Source: Burkholderiales bacterium | GTDB lineage: Bacteria; Pseudomonadota; Gammaproteobacteria; Burkholderiales; Burkholderiaceae_C | DNA length: 6,746 nt | NCBI GenBank assembly: GCA_947458895.1 | Contig: CANHBY010000067.1 | Span: 1-6,746 of the forward strand | Reading direction: 5' to 3' | Shown here: positions 1-6,746 of the stretch, in pieces | Layout of the letters: every line of letters starts with the position of its first letter | Numbering within the stretch: position 1 is the first letter of the stretch | Translations under genes and position numbers: made by a program | The notes under the pieces: generated by a model | What the model was told of the DNA's origin: nothing | Databases searched by the model: none | The model's input: the letters and a program-made list of their open reading frames with translations, nothing else

Positions 1-3000
1 CTCTTACGCCCTCCGCGACTGAGGCGCTGCTCGATAGCCACCGTAGGGGCAATGCCATAGACCGCATCGACCTCCGGCCGGCCTGCGGGTTGCACGATGC
101 TGCGCGCGTAGGCGTTGAGGGACTCGAGGTAACGCCGCTGGCCTTCGTTGAACAAGATGTCGAAGGCCAACGTGCTTTTTCCTGAGCCTGAGACACCGGT
201 GATGACGGTGAACTTGCCGTGGGGGATGTCCACGCTCATCGACTGCAGGTTGTGCTCGCGAGCGTTGATGATTTGGATGTGGTCGGGGTGGCGTGGGGAG
301 GCAGGCTGCGAGGTTGAACCCAAGGCACCATTCCAGGCCACCAGGGGCTCTCGAGCCACCCATTCATCAGACTGAACAAAGGCTTGCTCATAGCTTTGGA
401 GGGCACGGCCTGTGTGCGAATCGGCCTGCTGCGCCTCCATGGGGGTGCCACAAAACACCAAGCGCCCTCCTGCGTCGCCGGCCTCGGGGCCGAGGTCGAT
501 CAGCCAATCGGCGGCCCGAATCACGTCCAGGTTGTGCTCAATGACCACCAGGGAGTGGCCAGCCTGAAGCAAGCGGTTGAAAGCCCCCATCAGCTTGGCG
601 ATGTCGTCGAAATGCAAGCCGGTGGTGGGCTCGTCGAACATGAACAGAATGCCCTTGGTGGCCAAGGCCTGGCCGCTGGGGCGACGACTTTGAGCCTCAG
701 CCAGGTAACCCGCTAATTTGAGACGCTGTGCCTCGCCGCCACTCAGCGTCGGCACGGGCTGACCGAGCTTGAGGTAGTCCAACCCCACCTCCACCAAAGG
801 GCGAAGAGCACGAACGACATCGACGTCGTGCACAAATACCTGCAAGGCCTCGCTGACCGTCAAGTTGAGCACATCGGAGATGGAGAGCATGCCTGTGCCT
901 GGCAGGTGGCCACGCTCGATTTGCACGGCCAGCGTCTCAGCGCGGTAGCGGCTGCCGTTGCAATCGGGGCAACGAAGGTACACATCGCTGAGGAACTGCA
1001 TCTCCACATGCTCAAAGCCAGAGCCCCCGCAGGTGGCGCAGCGGCCGTTGCCCGAGTTGAAACTGAACACGCCGGCGCTGTAGTTTCGTTCCTTGGCCAA
1101 GGGCATTTGGGCAAAACGCTGACGAATGGCATCAAAGGCACCGACATAGCTGGCCGGGTTGGAGCGGGCTGTTTTGCCGATAGGAGACTGATCCACAAAC
1201 ACCACATCTCGCAGCCAGTCAGCGCCCAACACAGCATCGTGTGCACCAGGGGTCTCGCCGCCTTGTCCCCAATGACGGGCCAATGCAGGGTACAAAATAT
1301 CTTGGATCAGCGTACTTTTTCCAGACCCCGAGACACCGGTCACACAGACCAAACGCTGCAAGGGGATTTCGAGGGTCAGGTATTGCAGATTGTGCTCACG
1401 AGCCCCTTGAATGATCAGCTTGGGCGTTGATGGCTCGACAGCTCGGTGCAAGCCACCACCCACCCGTTTTCTTGCGCCAAGATAATCGCCTGTGAGGGTG
1501 TCAGCTTGGCGAATGTTGGATGGGGTGCCATCAAAGACGATCTGGCCGCCTCGCTCGCCAGGGCCCGGGCCCATATCGATCAACCTGTCGGCAGCCCACA
1601 TGACGGCGGGGTCGTGTTCAACCACCACCAGCGTGTTACCGGCATCGCGCAGGCGGTGCATGGCTTGCACAATGCGGTTCATGTCGCGGGGGTGCAGGCC
1701 AATGCTGGGCTCGTCAAGCACGAACAGTGTATTGACGAGCGAAGTGCCAAGTGCTGTCGTGAGGTTGATGCGTTGCACCTCGCCACCGCTGAGGGTGCGG
1801 CTTTGGCGATCGAGTGTGAGGTAGCCCAGCCCCACATCACAAAGGTATCGCAGCCGAGTGCGTATTTCTTCCAGTAGCAACTTGAGGGCCTCACCCAGGT
1901 TCTGGTGAGGCAATGGCAAATTATCAAAAAATTGCCGCAGGCGATCAATGGGCAGCAGCATCAGGTCGTGCACGCTCAGGCCGTCGAGGGACTCGAGCTG
2001 CTCGCGCGACCAACTCACACCCCGGGGCATGAAGCGCTGAGCGGGGGGGAGCGCGGCGTCGGCATTTTCTCGGCTGCCTAAGCGCCACTGCAAGGCCTCG
2101 AGGTTGAGCCGAGCGCCGCCGCAAGTGCCACAGGTGGTGTAGCTGCGGTATTTGGAGAGCAAGACACGAATATGCATCTTGTAGGTCTTGCTCTCCAGAT
2201 ACTCAAAAAATCGGTGAAGGCCATACCACTGTTTGTTCCACTGCCCCTTCCAATGGGGGGAGCCTTGCAGCACAAATTCGCGCTGGGATGCGCTGAGCTC
2301 AGCCCAAGGCACGTCCAGGGGAACACCGGCTTGCTCACAATGCCTGATGAGATCGTCTTGAATCTCTTTCCAGGCGGGCGTTTGGATGGTTTTGACGGCC
2401 CCTGCTCGCAGGCTTTTCCGAGCATCTGGAATGACCAAGCCCCAGTCCACGCCAATCACCCGGCCGAAGCCCTTACAGCTTTCGCAGGCACCCACCGCCG
2501 AGTTAAACGAGAACAAACCGGGCTGCGGGTCGTTGTAACGCAGGTCGCTGTCTGGGCAGTGAAGGCCTGTTGAAAAACGCCAGGTGGTCGGTTCGCTTTC
2601 CTCAAGCAGCCCGCCTTCGTTGGACAGAACCACCACGTTGACCTTGCCAGCGCCACGCTTGAGCGCCACCTCCAGGGCCTCCACCCCACGCGAACGCTCA
2701 GTGCCCTGCAAGCGGAACCGATCAGCCACCACCGCGAGCAGCTTGCGCGGCCCGGCGGGTGTGATCACCTCGCTCTCACTTTGCACACGGGTGTAGCCGC
2801 TGGCAGAAAGCCACTGCTGCACCTCGTCAGCAGACACATCCACAGGCAACTCCACCGGGAAGGTGATGACCAGACGTGGATTGTCGGCTGCGGTGCGCTC
2901 CACCAGCGCCTCCCAAATCGTCTCGACGGTATCGTGCTGCACCCGTTGTGCAGTTTGTCGATCGAATAGCTGAGCGGCGCGGGCAAACAAAAGCTTCAAG

Positions 3001-3326
3001 TGATCATTGAGCTCTGTCATGGTGCCCACCGTGCTGCGCGAGGTACGCACGGGGTTGGTCTGGTCAATGGCAATGGCTGGTGGCACCCCCTCGACCCGAT
3101 CGACCGCCGGACGATCCATGCGATCAAGGAACTGGCGGGCGTAGGCGCTGAAGGTCTCTACATATCGACGCTGCCCCTCGGCATACAAGGTGTCAAAAAC
3201 CAGGCTGGACTTGCCCGAGCCGCTGGGGCCGGTGACCACTGTCAATTCACCTGTGCGAATGTCGAGATCGAGATTTTTGAGATTGTGCTGACGCGCACCG
3301 CGGATACGAATGAACCCTGAAGCCAT
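1..3326 (-). CDS. uvrA: Giant UvrA-like excinuclease ABC subunit A paralogue, tandem (double) form, 3' end outside window
   Basis: This is a UvrA-family ABC ATPase, expected to be cytoplasmic and DNA-binding, of the nucleotide excision repair type. I translated it codon by codon: 1,108 codons stay open to the window edge. The ATG at 3326 fits because UvrA proteins begin a few residues before the R-G-A-R-x-H-N-L motif, here residues 9-16, and an AGGCGGA ribosome site lies 7 nt upstream. ATPase 1 has Walker A GPSGSGKSS (33-41), signature LSGGE (512-516), Walker B with D538/E539 and H571. ATPase 2 has Walker A GVSGSGKST (664-672), signature LSGGE (861-865), Walker B D898/E899 and H931. Its zinc finger is C763-x2-C766-x19-C786-x2-C789. 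After a linker (about 955-1012) a third module opens with Walker A GVSGSGKST (1044-1052) and the UvrA N-terminal E-G-Q-R-R-Y motif. Canonical UvrA is about 940 residues with two ATPases, so a second copy is starting here. Double-length UvrA paralogues are known in betaproteobacteria; their function is not settled. The family call is certain; a repair role is inferred. Confidence 0.95.
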   Translation of the reverse strand, partial: MASGFIRIRGARQHNLKNLDLDIRTGELTVVTGPSGSGKSSLVFDTLYAEGQRRYVETFSAYARQFLDRMDRPAVDRVEGVPPAIAIDQTNPVRTSRSTVGTMTELNDHLKLLFARAAQLFDRQTAQRVQHDTVETIWEALVERTAADNPRLVITFPVELPVDVSADEVQQWLSASGYTRVQSESEVITPAGPRKLLAVVADRFRLQGTERSRGVEALEVALKRGAGKVNVVVLSNEGGLLEESEPTTWRFSTGLHCPDSDLRYNDPQPGLFSFNSAVGACESCKGFGRVIGVDWGLVIPDARKSLRAGAVKTIQTPAWKEIQDDLIRHCEQAGVPLDVPWAELSASQREFVLQGSPHWKGQWNKQWYGLHRFFEYLESKTYKMHIRVLLSKYRSYTTCGTCGGARLNLEALQWRLGSRENADAALPPAQRFMPRGVSWSREQLESLDGLSVHDLMLLPIDRLRQFFDNLPLPHQNLGEALKLLLEEIRTRLRYLCDVGLGYLTLDRQSRTLSGGEVQRINLTTALGTSLVNTLFVLDEPSIGLHPRDMNRIVQAMHRLRDAGNTLVVVEHDPAVMWAADRLIDMGPGPGERGGQIVFDGTPSNIRQADTLTGDYLGARKRVGGGLHRAVEPSTPKLIIQGAREHNLQYLTLEIPLQRLVCVTGVSGSGKSTLIQDILYPALARHWGQGGETPGAHDAVLGADWLRDVVFVDQSPIGKTARSNPASYVGAFDAIRQRFAQMPLAKERNYSAGVFSFNSGNGRCATCGGSGFEHVEMQFLSDVYLRCPDCNGSRYRAETLAVQIERGHLPGTGMLSISDVLNLTVSEALQVFVHDVDVVRALRPLVEVGLDYLKLGQPVPTLSGGEAQRLKLAGYLAEAQSRRPSGQALATKGILFMFDEPTTGLHFDDIAKLMGAFNRLLQAGHSLVVIEHNLDVIRAADWLIDLGPEAGDAGGRLVFCGTPMEAQQADSHTGRALQSYEQAFVQSDEWVAREPLVAWNGALGSTSQPASPRHPDHIQIINAREHNLQSMSVDIPHGKFTVITGVSGSGKSTLAFDILFNEGQRRYLESLNAYARSIVQPAGRPEVDAVYGIAPTVAIEQRLSRGGRK

Positions 3327-3333
3327 GAGCCTG

Positions 3334-3340
3334 TCCGCCT
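3334..3340 (-). promoter_or_regulatory. Ribosome binding site of the uvrA-like gene
   Basis: AGGCGGA on the minus strand ends 7 nt before the ATG at 3326. It is a moderate Shine-Dalgarno match at the right distance and supports that start. The sequence ACAGGC occurs twice, two bases apart, across this site. Confidence 0.5.
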
Positions 3341-3355
3341 GTGATCAAGCAACGG

Positions 3356-3361
3356 ATTCTA
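3356..3361 (-). promoter_or_regulatory. Candidate -10 box for the uvrA-like gene
   Basis: TAGAAT on the minus strand matches the sigma-70 -10 consensus at five of six positions. It lies about 30 nt before the ATG, which would give a short leader containing the ribosome site. No good -35 hexamer lies 17 nt further upstream, so this is only a weak candidate. An independent promoter would make sense because the gene is 252 bp from pccB and functionally unrelated to it. Confidence 0.25.
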
Positions 3362-3578
3362 TGGTGAGGACTATGCGCTGATGGGCCCTGATCATTCGTT
3401 TTGAACCTGCGGTGGATCGCGATGGCGACGGCTCAATGATCCACGTCAAACTATCGGGGGCCCCAAGAGGCTCAACCATTGTCAGCACAACGGGAAGAAC
3501 TTAGAAGCACCCTGACTTTCACGCCCCTCAGCTGCGCCGAACCACCGCGCACCAGCCCGCCGTATCGGCCGCCACGCC

Positions 3579-5111
3579 TCAAAGCGGAATGTTTCCGTGC
3601 TTTCGCCAGGGGTTGTCGACCCTTTTGTCGCGCAGCATCACCAGCGATCGGCAGATGCGCTTGCGGGTTTCGTGGGGCTGGATCACATCGTCAATGTAGC
3701 CACGCGCGCTGGCCACGAAGGGATTGGCGAAGCGGGCTTTGTACTCGGCTTCGCGTGCGGCCAGTTTGGCCGGGTCTGACTTGTCTTCGCGAAAAATAAT
3801 CTCCACGGCGCCTCTTGCGCCCATCACCGCGATCTCGGCGTTGGGCCAGGCAAAGTTCACATCACCCCGCAGGTGCTTGGAGGCCATCACATCGTAGGCG
3901 CCGCCATAAGCTTTTCGGGTGATCACGGTCACTTTGGGGACCGTGCATTCGGCGTAGGCATAGAGCAGTTTGGCACCATGCTTGATGATTCCGCCGTACT
4001 CCTGCGCCGTGCCTGGCAAAAAACCCGGCACATCCACGAAGGTGATGACCGGGATGTTGAAGGCATCGCAAAAGCGTACGAATCGGGCGGCCTTGATGCT
4101 GCTTTTGATGTCGAGGCAACCGGCCAAGACCAGTGGCTGGTTGGCCACCACACCGACCACCTGACCCTCCATGCGGCCAAAGCCGATCAGGATGTTCGCA
4201 GCGTACTCGGGTTGCAGCTCGAAAAAATCGCCATCATCCAGGGTCTTGTAAATCAGCTCCTTCATGTCGTAGGGCTTGTTGGGGTGATCAGGCACCAGGG
4301 TGTCGAGAGACAGATCGATGCGGTCTGCAGGATCGCCTGAGCACAAGGTGGGTGCTTTTTGACGGTTGTTCAGCGGCAAGTAGTTGAAGAAACGCCGCAG
4401 CATCAAAAGGGCTTCGACATCGTTCTCGAAAGCCAGGTCGGCCACACCGCTCTGGCGAGTGTGCGTCAGCGCCCCACCCAGATCTTCGGCACTCACCTCT
4501 TCATGGGTCACGGTCTTGACCACCTCGGGGCCTGTGACAAACATGTACGAGCTGTCTTTGACCATGAAAATAAAGTCGGTCATGGCGGGGCTGTAGACGG
4601 CACCGCCCGCGCAAGGCCCCATGATCAAGCTGATCTGCGGCACGACACCCGAGGCTAATACGTTGCGCTGAAAGACTTCCGCGTAGCCGCCGAGTGAGGC
4701 CACGCCCTCTTGAATGCGCGCGCCACCCGAGTCGTTGATTCCGATGATGGGCGCCCCGACCTTCATGGCCTGCGCCATGACCTTGCAAATTTTCTCGGCG
4801 TGAGCTTCCGAGAGGGCACCACCGAACACGGTGAAATCTTGGCTGTAGACGAACACCAGCCGGCCATTGATCATGCCGTAGCCGGTGACCACACCATCGC
4901 CTGGCACCTTCTGCTCAGCCATGCCGAAGTCTTGGCAGCGGTGTTCGACGAACATGTCCCACTCTTCGAAGGTGCCTTCATCGAGCAAGAGCTCAAGGCG
5001 CTCACGCGCAGTGAGTTTGCCCTTGGCATGTTGTGTGGCGATGCGCTTTTCACCTCCGCCCAGGCGGGCGAGACCACGTTTTTCTTCGAGTTGGGCAAGG
5101 ATGTCGTGCAT
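3579..5111 (-). CDS. pccB: Propionyl-CoA carboxylase beta subunit (carboxyltransferase)
   Basis: PccB transfers the carboxyl group from carboxybiotin on the alpha subunit to propionyl-CoA, giving (S)-methylmalonyl-CoA, in the cytoplasm as part of a PccA/PccB complex. The 510 residues match the usual length. The N-terminal carboxyltransferase half covers about 25-265 and the C-terminal half about 275-505, both of the crotonase fold. The two glycine-rich oxyanion segments are visible: GPCAGG (165-170) with A-V-Y-S-P-A following, and [10 protein letters not shown] with Asp at 407. In Streptomyces PccB the Asp in this segment favours propionyl-CoA over acetyl-CoA, so propionyl-CoA is the likely main substrate. 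The ATG at 5111 is preceded by GGAG with 5 nt spacing, and the protein begins as the family does. The gene follows meaB by 72 bp. No biotin carboxylase (PccA) gene follows; the next gene is uvrA-like. Very sure of family; substrate is inferred from the Asp and the mutase neighbour. Confidence 0.96.
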   Translation of the reverse strand: MHDILAQLEEKRGLARLGGGEKRIATQHAKGKLTARERLELLLDEGTFEEWDMFVEHRCQDFGMAEQKVPGDGVVTGYGMINGRLVFVYSQDFTVFGGALSEAHAEKICKVMAQAMKVGAPIIGINDSGGARIQEGVASLGGYAEVFQRNVLASGVVPQISLIMGPCAGGAVYSPAMTDFIFMVKDSSYMFVTGPEVVKTVTHEEVSAEDLGGALTHTRQSGVADLAFENDVEALLMLRRFFNYLPLNNRQKAPTLCSGDPADRIDLSLDTLVPDHPNKPYDMKELIYKTLDDGDFFELQPEYAANILIGFGRMEGQVVGVVANQPLVLAGCLDIKSSIKAARFVRFCDAFNIPVITFVDVPGFLPGTAQEYGGIIKHGAKLLYAYAECTVPKVTVITRKAYGGAYDVMASKHLRGDVNFAWPNAEIAVMGARGAVEIIFREDKSDPAKLAAREAEYKARFANPFVASARGYIDDVIQPHETRKRICRSLVMLRDKRVDNPWRKHGNIPL

Positions 5112-5116
5112 GGGGT

Positions 5117-5120
5117 CTCC
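5117..5120 (-). promoter_or_regulatory. Ribosome binding site of pccB
   Basis: GGAG lies 5 nt before the ATG at 5111. It directly abuts a CAAAACC repeat (5121-5127) that can pair with GGTTTTG upstream in the transcript, so a hairpin could end exactly at this site. Confidence 0.7.
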
Positions 5121-5175
5121 GGTTTTGAGGGCACTTGTGCAAAACCCATCGGGGATGATCGCGAGGGGTTTTGCA
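5121..5175 (-). promoter_or_regulatory. Intercistronic hairpin region between meaB and pccB with three copies of a CAAAACC/GGTTTTG element
   Basis: A perfect 10-bp inverted repeat (5138-5147 TGCAAAACCC and 5166-5175 GGGTTTTGCA on the plus strand) is followed inward, after one mismatch, by 3 more pairs (5149-5151 with 5162-5164), leaving a 10-nt loop. A third copy of the core, GGTTTTG at 5121-5127, is complementary to 5140-5146 (7 bp, 13-nt spacer). The same middle arm can therefore pair with either the upstream or the downstream copy, and the downstream copy touches the pccB ribosome site. There is no T run after the stem, so it is not a normal intrinsic terminator. It could be an mRNA processing or stability hairpin, a translation control element, or a DNA operator. 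The repeats are seen directly; any role is inferred. Confidence 0.55.
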
Positions 5176-5183
5176 GAGGTTCC

Positions 5184-6185
5184 TTAGTCTGTTGGCTTCT
5201 CGAAAAGATACAACAAGGCGCGTGCTGCAGCCGAGGGCGTGACCTGGCCTTGGAGCACAGCCGCCTCGGTTTGAGCCAGGTGTTCGCGCACGGCAGGGTG
5301 ATGGCGGAAATCGGCCAAGAGTTGATCACGCACCAGATCCCACATCCACGCTTGGGCTTGCTGTTGGCGGCGCTGATCGAAGCGGCCGTCGAGGCGGCGT
5401 CTTTTTTCGAATTCCTGCACCTGCTCCCAGAAGGCATGAACGCCCTGCTTTTGCAAGGCACTCAAACACAGCACCAGGGTGGCATCCGGCGCGTGGGTCA
5501 GGCCCAAGGCAGCCATGATCTGGGCTTGGGCTTGGGCGGCGGCATCAGGGTCGATGTCGGCCTTGTTGATGAGCACCATATCGGCCAGCTCCATCACGCC
5601 TCGCTTCATGGCTTGTAGATCATCGCCAGCATGGGGCAACTGCAGCAACACGAACAGATCGGTCATGCTCGCCACGGCAGTTTCGCTTTGCCCTACCCCC
5701 ACCGTCTCCACAATCACCACATCAAAACCGGCAGCCTCCACCAGCAGCAGGGTCTCACGCGTTTTGGCGGCCACGCCACCGAGCGTGCCACTGGCTGGGC
5801 TGGGGCGGATGAAGGCCGAGGGGTGGGCGGCGAGCTGCTCCATTCGGGTCTTGTCACCCAGGATCGAGCCGCCACTCAGGCTGGAAGAGGGATCGATGGC
5901 CAACACAGCCAGCTTGTGCCCACGGGCTACGAGCTCCAGCCCCAAGGCTTCAATGAACGTGGACTTGCCCACACCCGGCACGCCACTGATGCCCAGACGC
6001 AGAGATCGGCCGGTGTGAGGCAGAACTTGGTTGAGCAGGGCATCCGCGCGAATGCGGTGGTCGGGGCGGGTGGACTCCAGCAGCGTGATGGCTTTGGCGA
6101 TGGCTCGGCGTTGACCTTGCAGCAGCGGCGCCAGGAGAGGATCCGGGAGGGCTGAGGCAGGCGGGCTAACAGAAGAGGGCGTCAC
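5184..6185 (-). CDS. meaB: MeaB (ArgK-type) G-protein chaperone of methylmalonyl-CoA mutase
   Basis: MeaB is a cytoplasmic P-loop GTPase that binds methylmalonyl-CoA mutase, gates loading of adenosylcobalamin and protects the mutase from inactivation. The older name ArgK came from a supposed arginine transport kinase role that does not fit this context. Visible motifs over 333 residues, a normal length: Walker A GVPGVGKST (68-76), the switch region G-G-S-I-L-G-D-K-T-R-M (about 105-115), the E-T-V-G-V-G-Q-S-E block (160-168) with the G3 function, and guanine-specificity NKAD (207-210). An alpha-helical C-terminal dimerisation region follows. The start is GTG at 6185; the frame runs back to the mutase stop with no ATG, so GTG is the best start. 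Its GAGG ribosome site is 11 nt away, slightly far, and half inside a hairpin. It lies 57 bp after the mutase and 72 bp before pccB, the expected operon context. Confidence 0.95.
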   Translation of the reverse strand: MTPSSVSPPASALPDPLLAPLLQGQRRAIAKAITLLESTRPDHRIRADALLNQVLPHTGRSLRLGISGVPGVGKSTFIEALGLELVARGHKLAVLAIDPSSSLSGGSILGDKTRMEQLAAHPSAFIRPSPASGTLGGVAAKTRETLLLVEAAGFDVVIVETVGVGQSETAVASMTDLFVLLQLPHAGDDLQAMKRGVMELADMVLINKADIDPDAAAQAQAQIMAALGLTHAPDATLVLCLSALQKQGVHAFWEQVQEFEKRRRLDGRFDQRRQQQAQAWMWDLVRDQLLADFRHHPAVREHLAQTEAAVLQGQVTPSAAARALLYLFEKPTD

Positions 6186-6189
6186 GAAA

Positions 6190-6217
6190 TGTTCAACCTC
6201 AAAGCAGCGGTTGAACA
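6190..6217 (-). promoter_or_regulatory. Intercistronic hairpin overlapping the meaB ribosome site
   Basis: A perfect 9-bp inverted repeat, TGTTCAACC (6190-6198) and GGTTGAACA (6209-6217) on the plus strand, encloses a 10-nt loop. On the meaB transcript the stem ends 4 nt before the GTG start, and the last two bases of the GAGG Shine-Dalgarno (6197-6200) are in the stem. If it folds, it would limit ribosome access and keep MeaB below mutase levels. The repeat is seen directly; the effect is inferred. It could instead be a DNA-binding palindrome. Confidence 0.5.
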
Positions 6218-6242
6218 GACTCGACGAGGCCGAGAGAAAACA

Positions 6243-6746
6243 TCAGCATTCATCGGGGTTTGGCGCCGGATTGAGGCGGTCAACGGCCTTTTCGGAGGCC
6301 AATGCACATTTGATTTTCTCGAGCACATCTTTGGCAGAAACAGGAATGGGCGTGCCTGGGCCGTAAATTCCCTTGACACCCGAGGCCATCAGGAACGCAT
6401 AGTCCTGCTTCGGAATCACGCCGCCCACGAAAACAACAATCTCATCAGCTCCTTGGTCTTTGAGCGATTGAATGATCGCTGGCACCAAGGTCTTGTGGCC
6501 AGCTGCCAAGGTGCTCACTGCCACCGCATGCACATCGTTCTCGATGGCCTGGCGTGCGCACTCTTCGGGTGTTTGAAACAGTGGCCCGATGTCGATGTCA
6601 AAGCCCAGGTCAGCAAAGGCCGAAGCCACCACCTTGGCGCCTCGGTCGTGCCCATCTTGGCCCAACTTCGCGATCATCAAGCGTGGGCGGCGGCCTTGAG
6701 CTTGGGCGAATTCATCGATTTCCTGTTTGAGTTGTTCCCAACCCTC
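6243..6746 (-). CDS. scpA: Methylmalonyl-CoA mutase, C-terminal cobalamin-binding part (5' end outside window)
   Basis: The mutase interconverts methylmalonyl-CoA and succinyl-CoA with adenosylcobalamin, in the cytoplasm. Only the last 167 codons are in the window; the full enzyme is usually a little over 700 residues, with a TIM-barrel substrate domain lying upstream. The visible part is the B12-binding Rossmann domain: the DGHDRG motif (fragment residues 31-36) whose His33 is the lower axial ligand of cobalt (base-off/His-on binding), S-T-L at 78-80, and G-G at 108-109 lining the nucleotide-tail pocket. The frame is open to the edge, so the first residues are internal, not a start. It ends in TGA at 6243-6245, 57 bp before meaB. 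Equivalent names are mutB and mcm. A related B12 mutase (isobutyryl- or ethylmalonyl-CoA mutase) cannot be excluded from this domain alone, but MeaB and PccB next door favour methylmalonyl-CoA mutase. Confidence 0.93.
   Translation of the reverse strand, partial: EGWEQLKQEIDEFAQAQGRRPRLMIAKLGQDGHDRGAKVVASAFADLGFDIDIGPLFQTPEECARQAIENDVHAVAVSTLAAGHKTLVPAIIQSLKDQGADEIVVFVGGVIPKQDYAFLMASGVKGIYGPGTPIPVSAKDVLEKIKCALASEKAVDRLNPAPNPDEC

Larger units (their letters stand above)
3327..3578. other. Intergenic region between pccB and the uvrA-like gene
   Basis: This is the largest gap in the window. It holds the weak -10 candidate and ribosome site of the uvrA-like gene, a GGGGCCCC palindrome (about 3455-3463), and a 7-bp inverted repeat GTGGATC/GATCCAC (3412-3418 and 3438-3444, 19-nt spacer) that might be an operator. 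No stem followed by a T run was found after pccB, so no intrinsic terminator can be placed. No LexA-type CTGT-N8-ACAG box is visible. A 44-codon open frame (3345-3479, minus) lacks a ribosome site and recognisable content. Confidence 0.6.

Noticed and set aside
828..1430. 200-codon open frame on the plus strand
   Set aside because: It is antisense to the second ATPase of the uvrA-like gene, which has all expected motifs. The plus-strand protein looks like a shadow.
1..3326. Suspected frameshifts in the uvrA-like gene, since many short frames appear in this stretch
   Set aside because: Reading every codon from 3326 to 3 found no stop and continuous UvrA homology. The gene simply runs off the window.
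3345..3479. 44-codon minus-strand open frame ahead of the uvrA-like gene
   Set aside because: No ribosome site, no recognisable content, and it overlaps the only promoter candidate. Chance is the simplest explanation.
3480..3578. Possible terminator after pccB
   Set aside because: A bulged GC-rich stem can be drawn about 35-60 nt after the stop, but the arms are imperfect and no T run follows.
4710..5618. 302-codon open frame on the plus strand
   Set aside because: It is antisense to pccB and meaB, spans the gap between them, and its translation shows no family motif. Long antisense frames are common in GC-rich genes.
6675..6680. Internal TTG or ATG as start of a small stand-alone B12-binding protein
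   Set aside because: The frame is open to the window edge, and the upstream residues read as the lead-in to a mutase B12 domain, so this is an internal position. Sequence beyond 6746 would settle it.

Overview
All four protein genes lie on the minus strand, so the window reads right to left. The GC-rich composition, the gene order mutase - MeaB - propionyl-CoA carboxylase beta, and a UvrA paralogue that continues into a second UvrA copy suggest a betaproteobacterium, probably Burkholderiales and perhaps Comamonadaceae-like. That placement is recalled from family knowledge, not computed.

Right part (6746-3579): a propionate (methylmalonyl-CoA) gene cluster. It holds the C-terminal B12-binding part of methylmalonyl-CoA mutase (truncated by the window edge), then the mutase-protecting GTPase MeaB (GTG start), then the carboxyltransferase subunit PccB. 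The gaps are 57 and 72 bp, so co-transcription is likely. PccB with its biotin-carrying partner makes methylmalonyl-CoA from propionyl-CoA. The mutase isomerises this to succinyl-CoA, and MeaB guards the loading and integrity of the mutase's cobalamin cofactor. The partner PccA and the epimerase are not in the window, and PccA does not follow pccB.

Both gaps contain strong inverted repeats. The hairpin in the mutase-meaB gap takes in half of the meaB Shine-Dalgarno and ends 4 nt before its GTG. The meaB-pccB gap has a 10-bp perfect stem whose 3' arm can also pair with a third repeat copy touching the pccB Shine-Dalgarno. This could allow two mutually exclusive hairpins.

Middle (3578-3327): a 252-bp gap with no convincing gene or intrinsic terminator. 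It holds a weak promoter candidate and a 7-bp inverted repeat.

Left part (3326-1): a giant UvrA-like ABC ATPase, open for 1,108 codons to the window edge without a frameshift. A complete two-ATPase UvrA (about residues 1-985) is followed by a linker and the start of a third ABC module with its own Walker A, so this is a tandem UvrA-UvrA protein. The first copy has a Cys-to-Ser change in its first zinc finger and a diverged UvrB-binding region.
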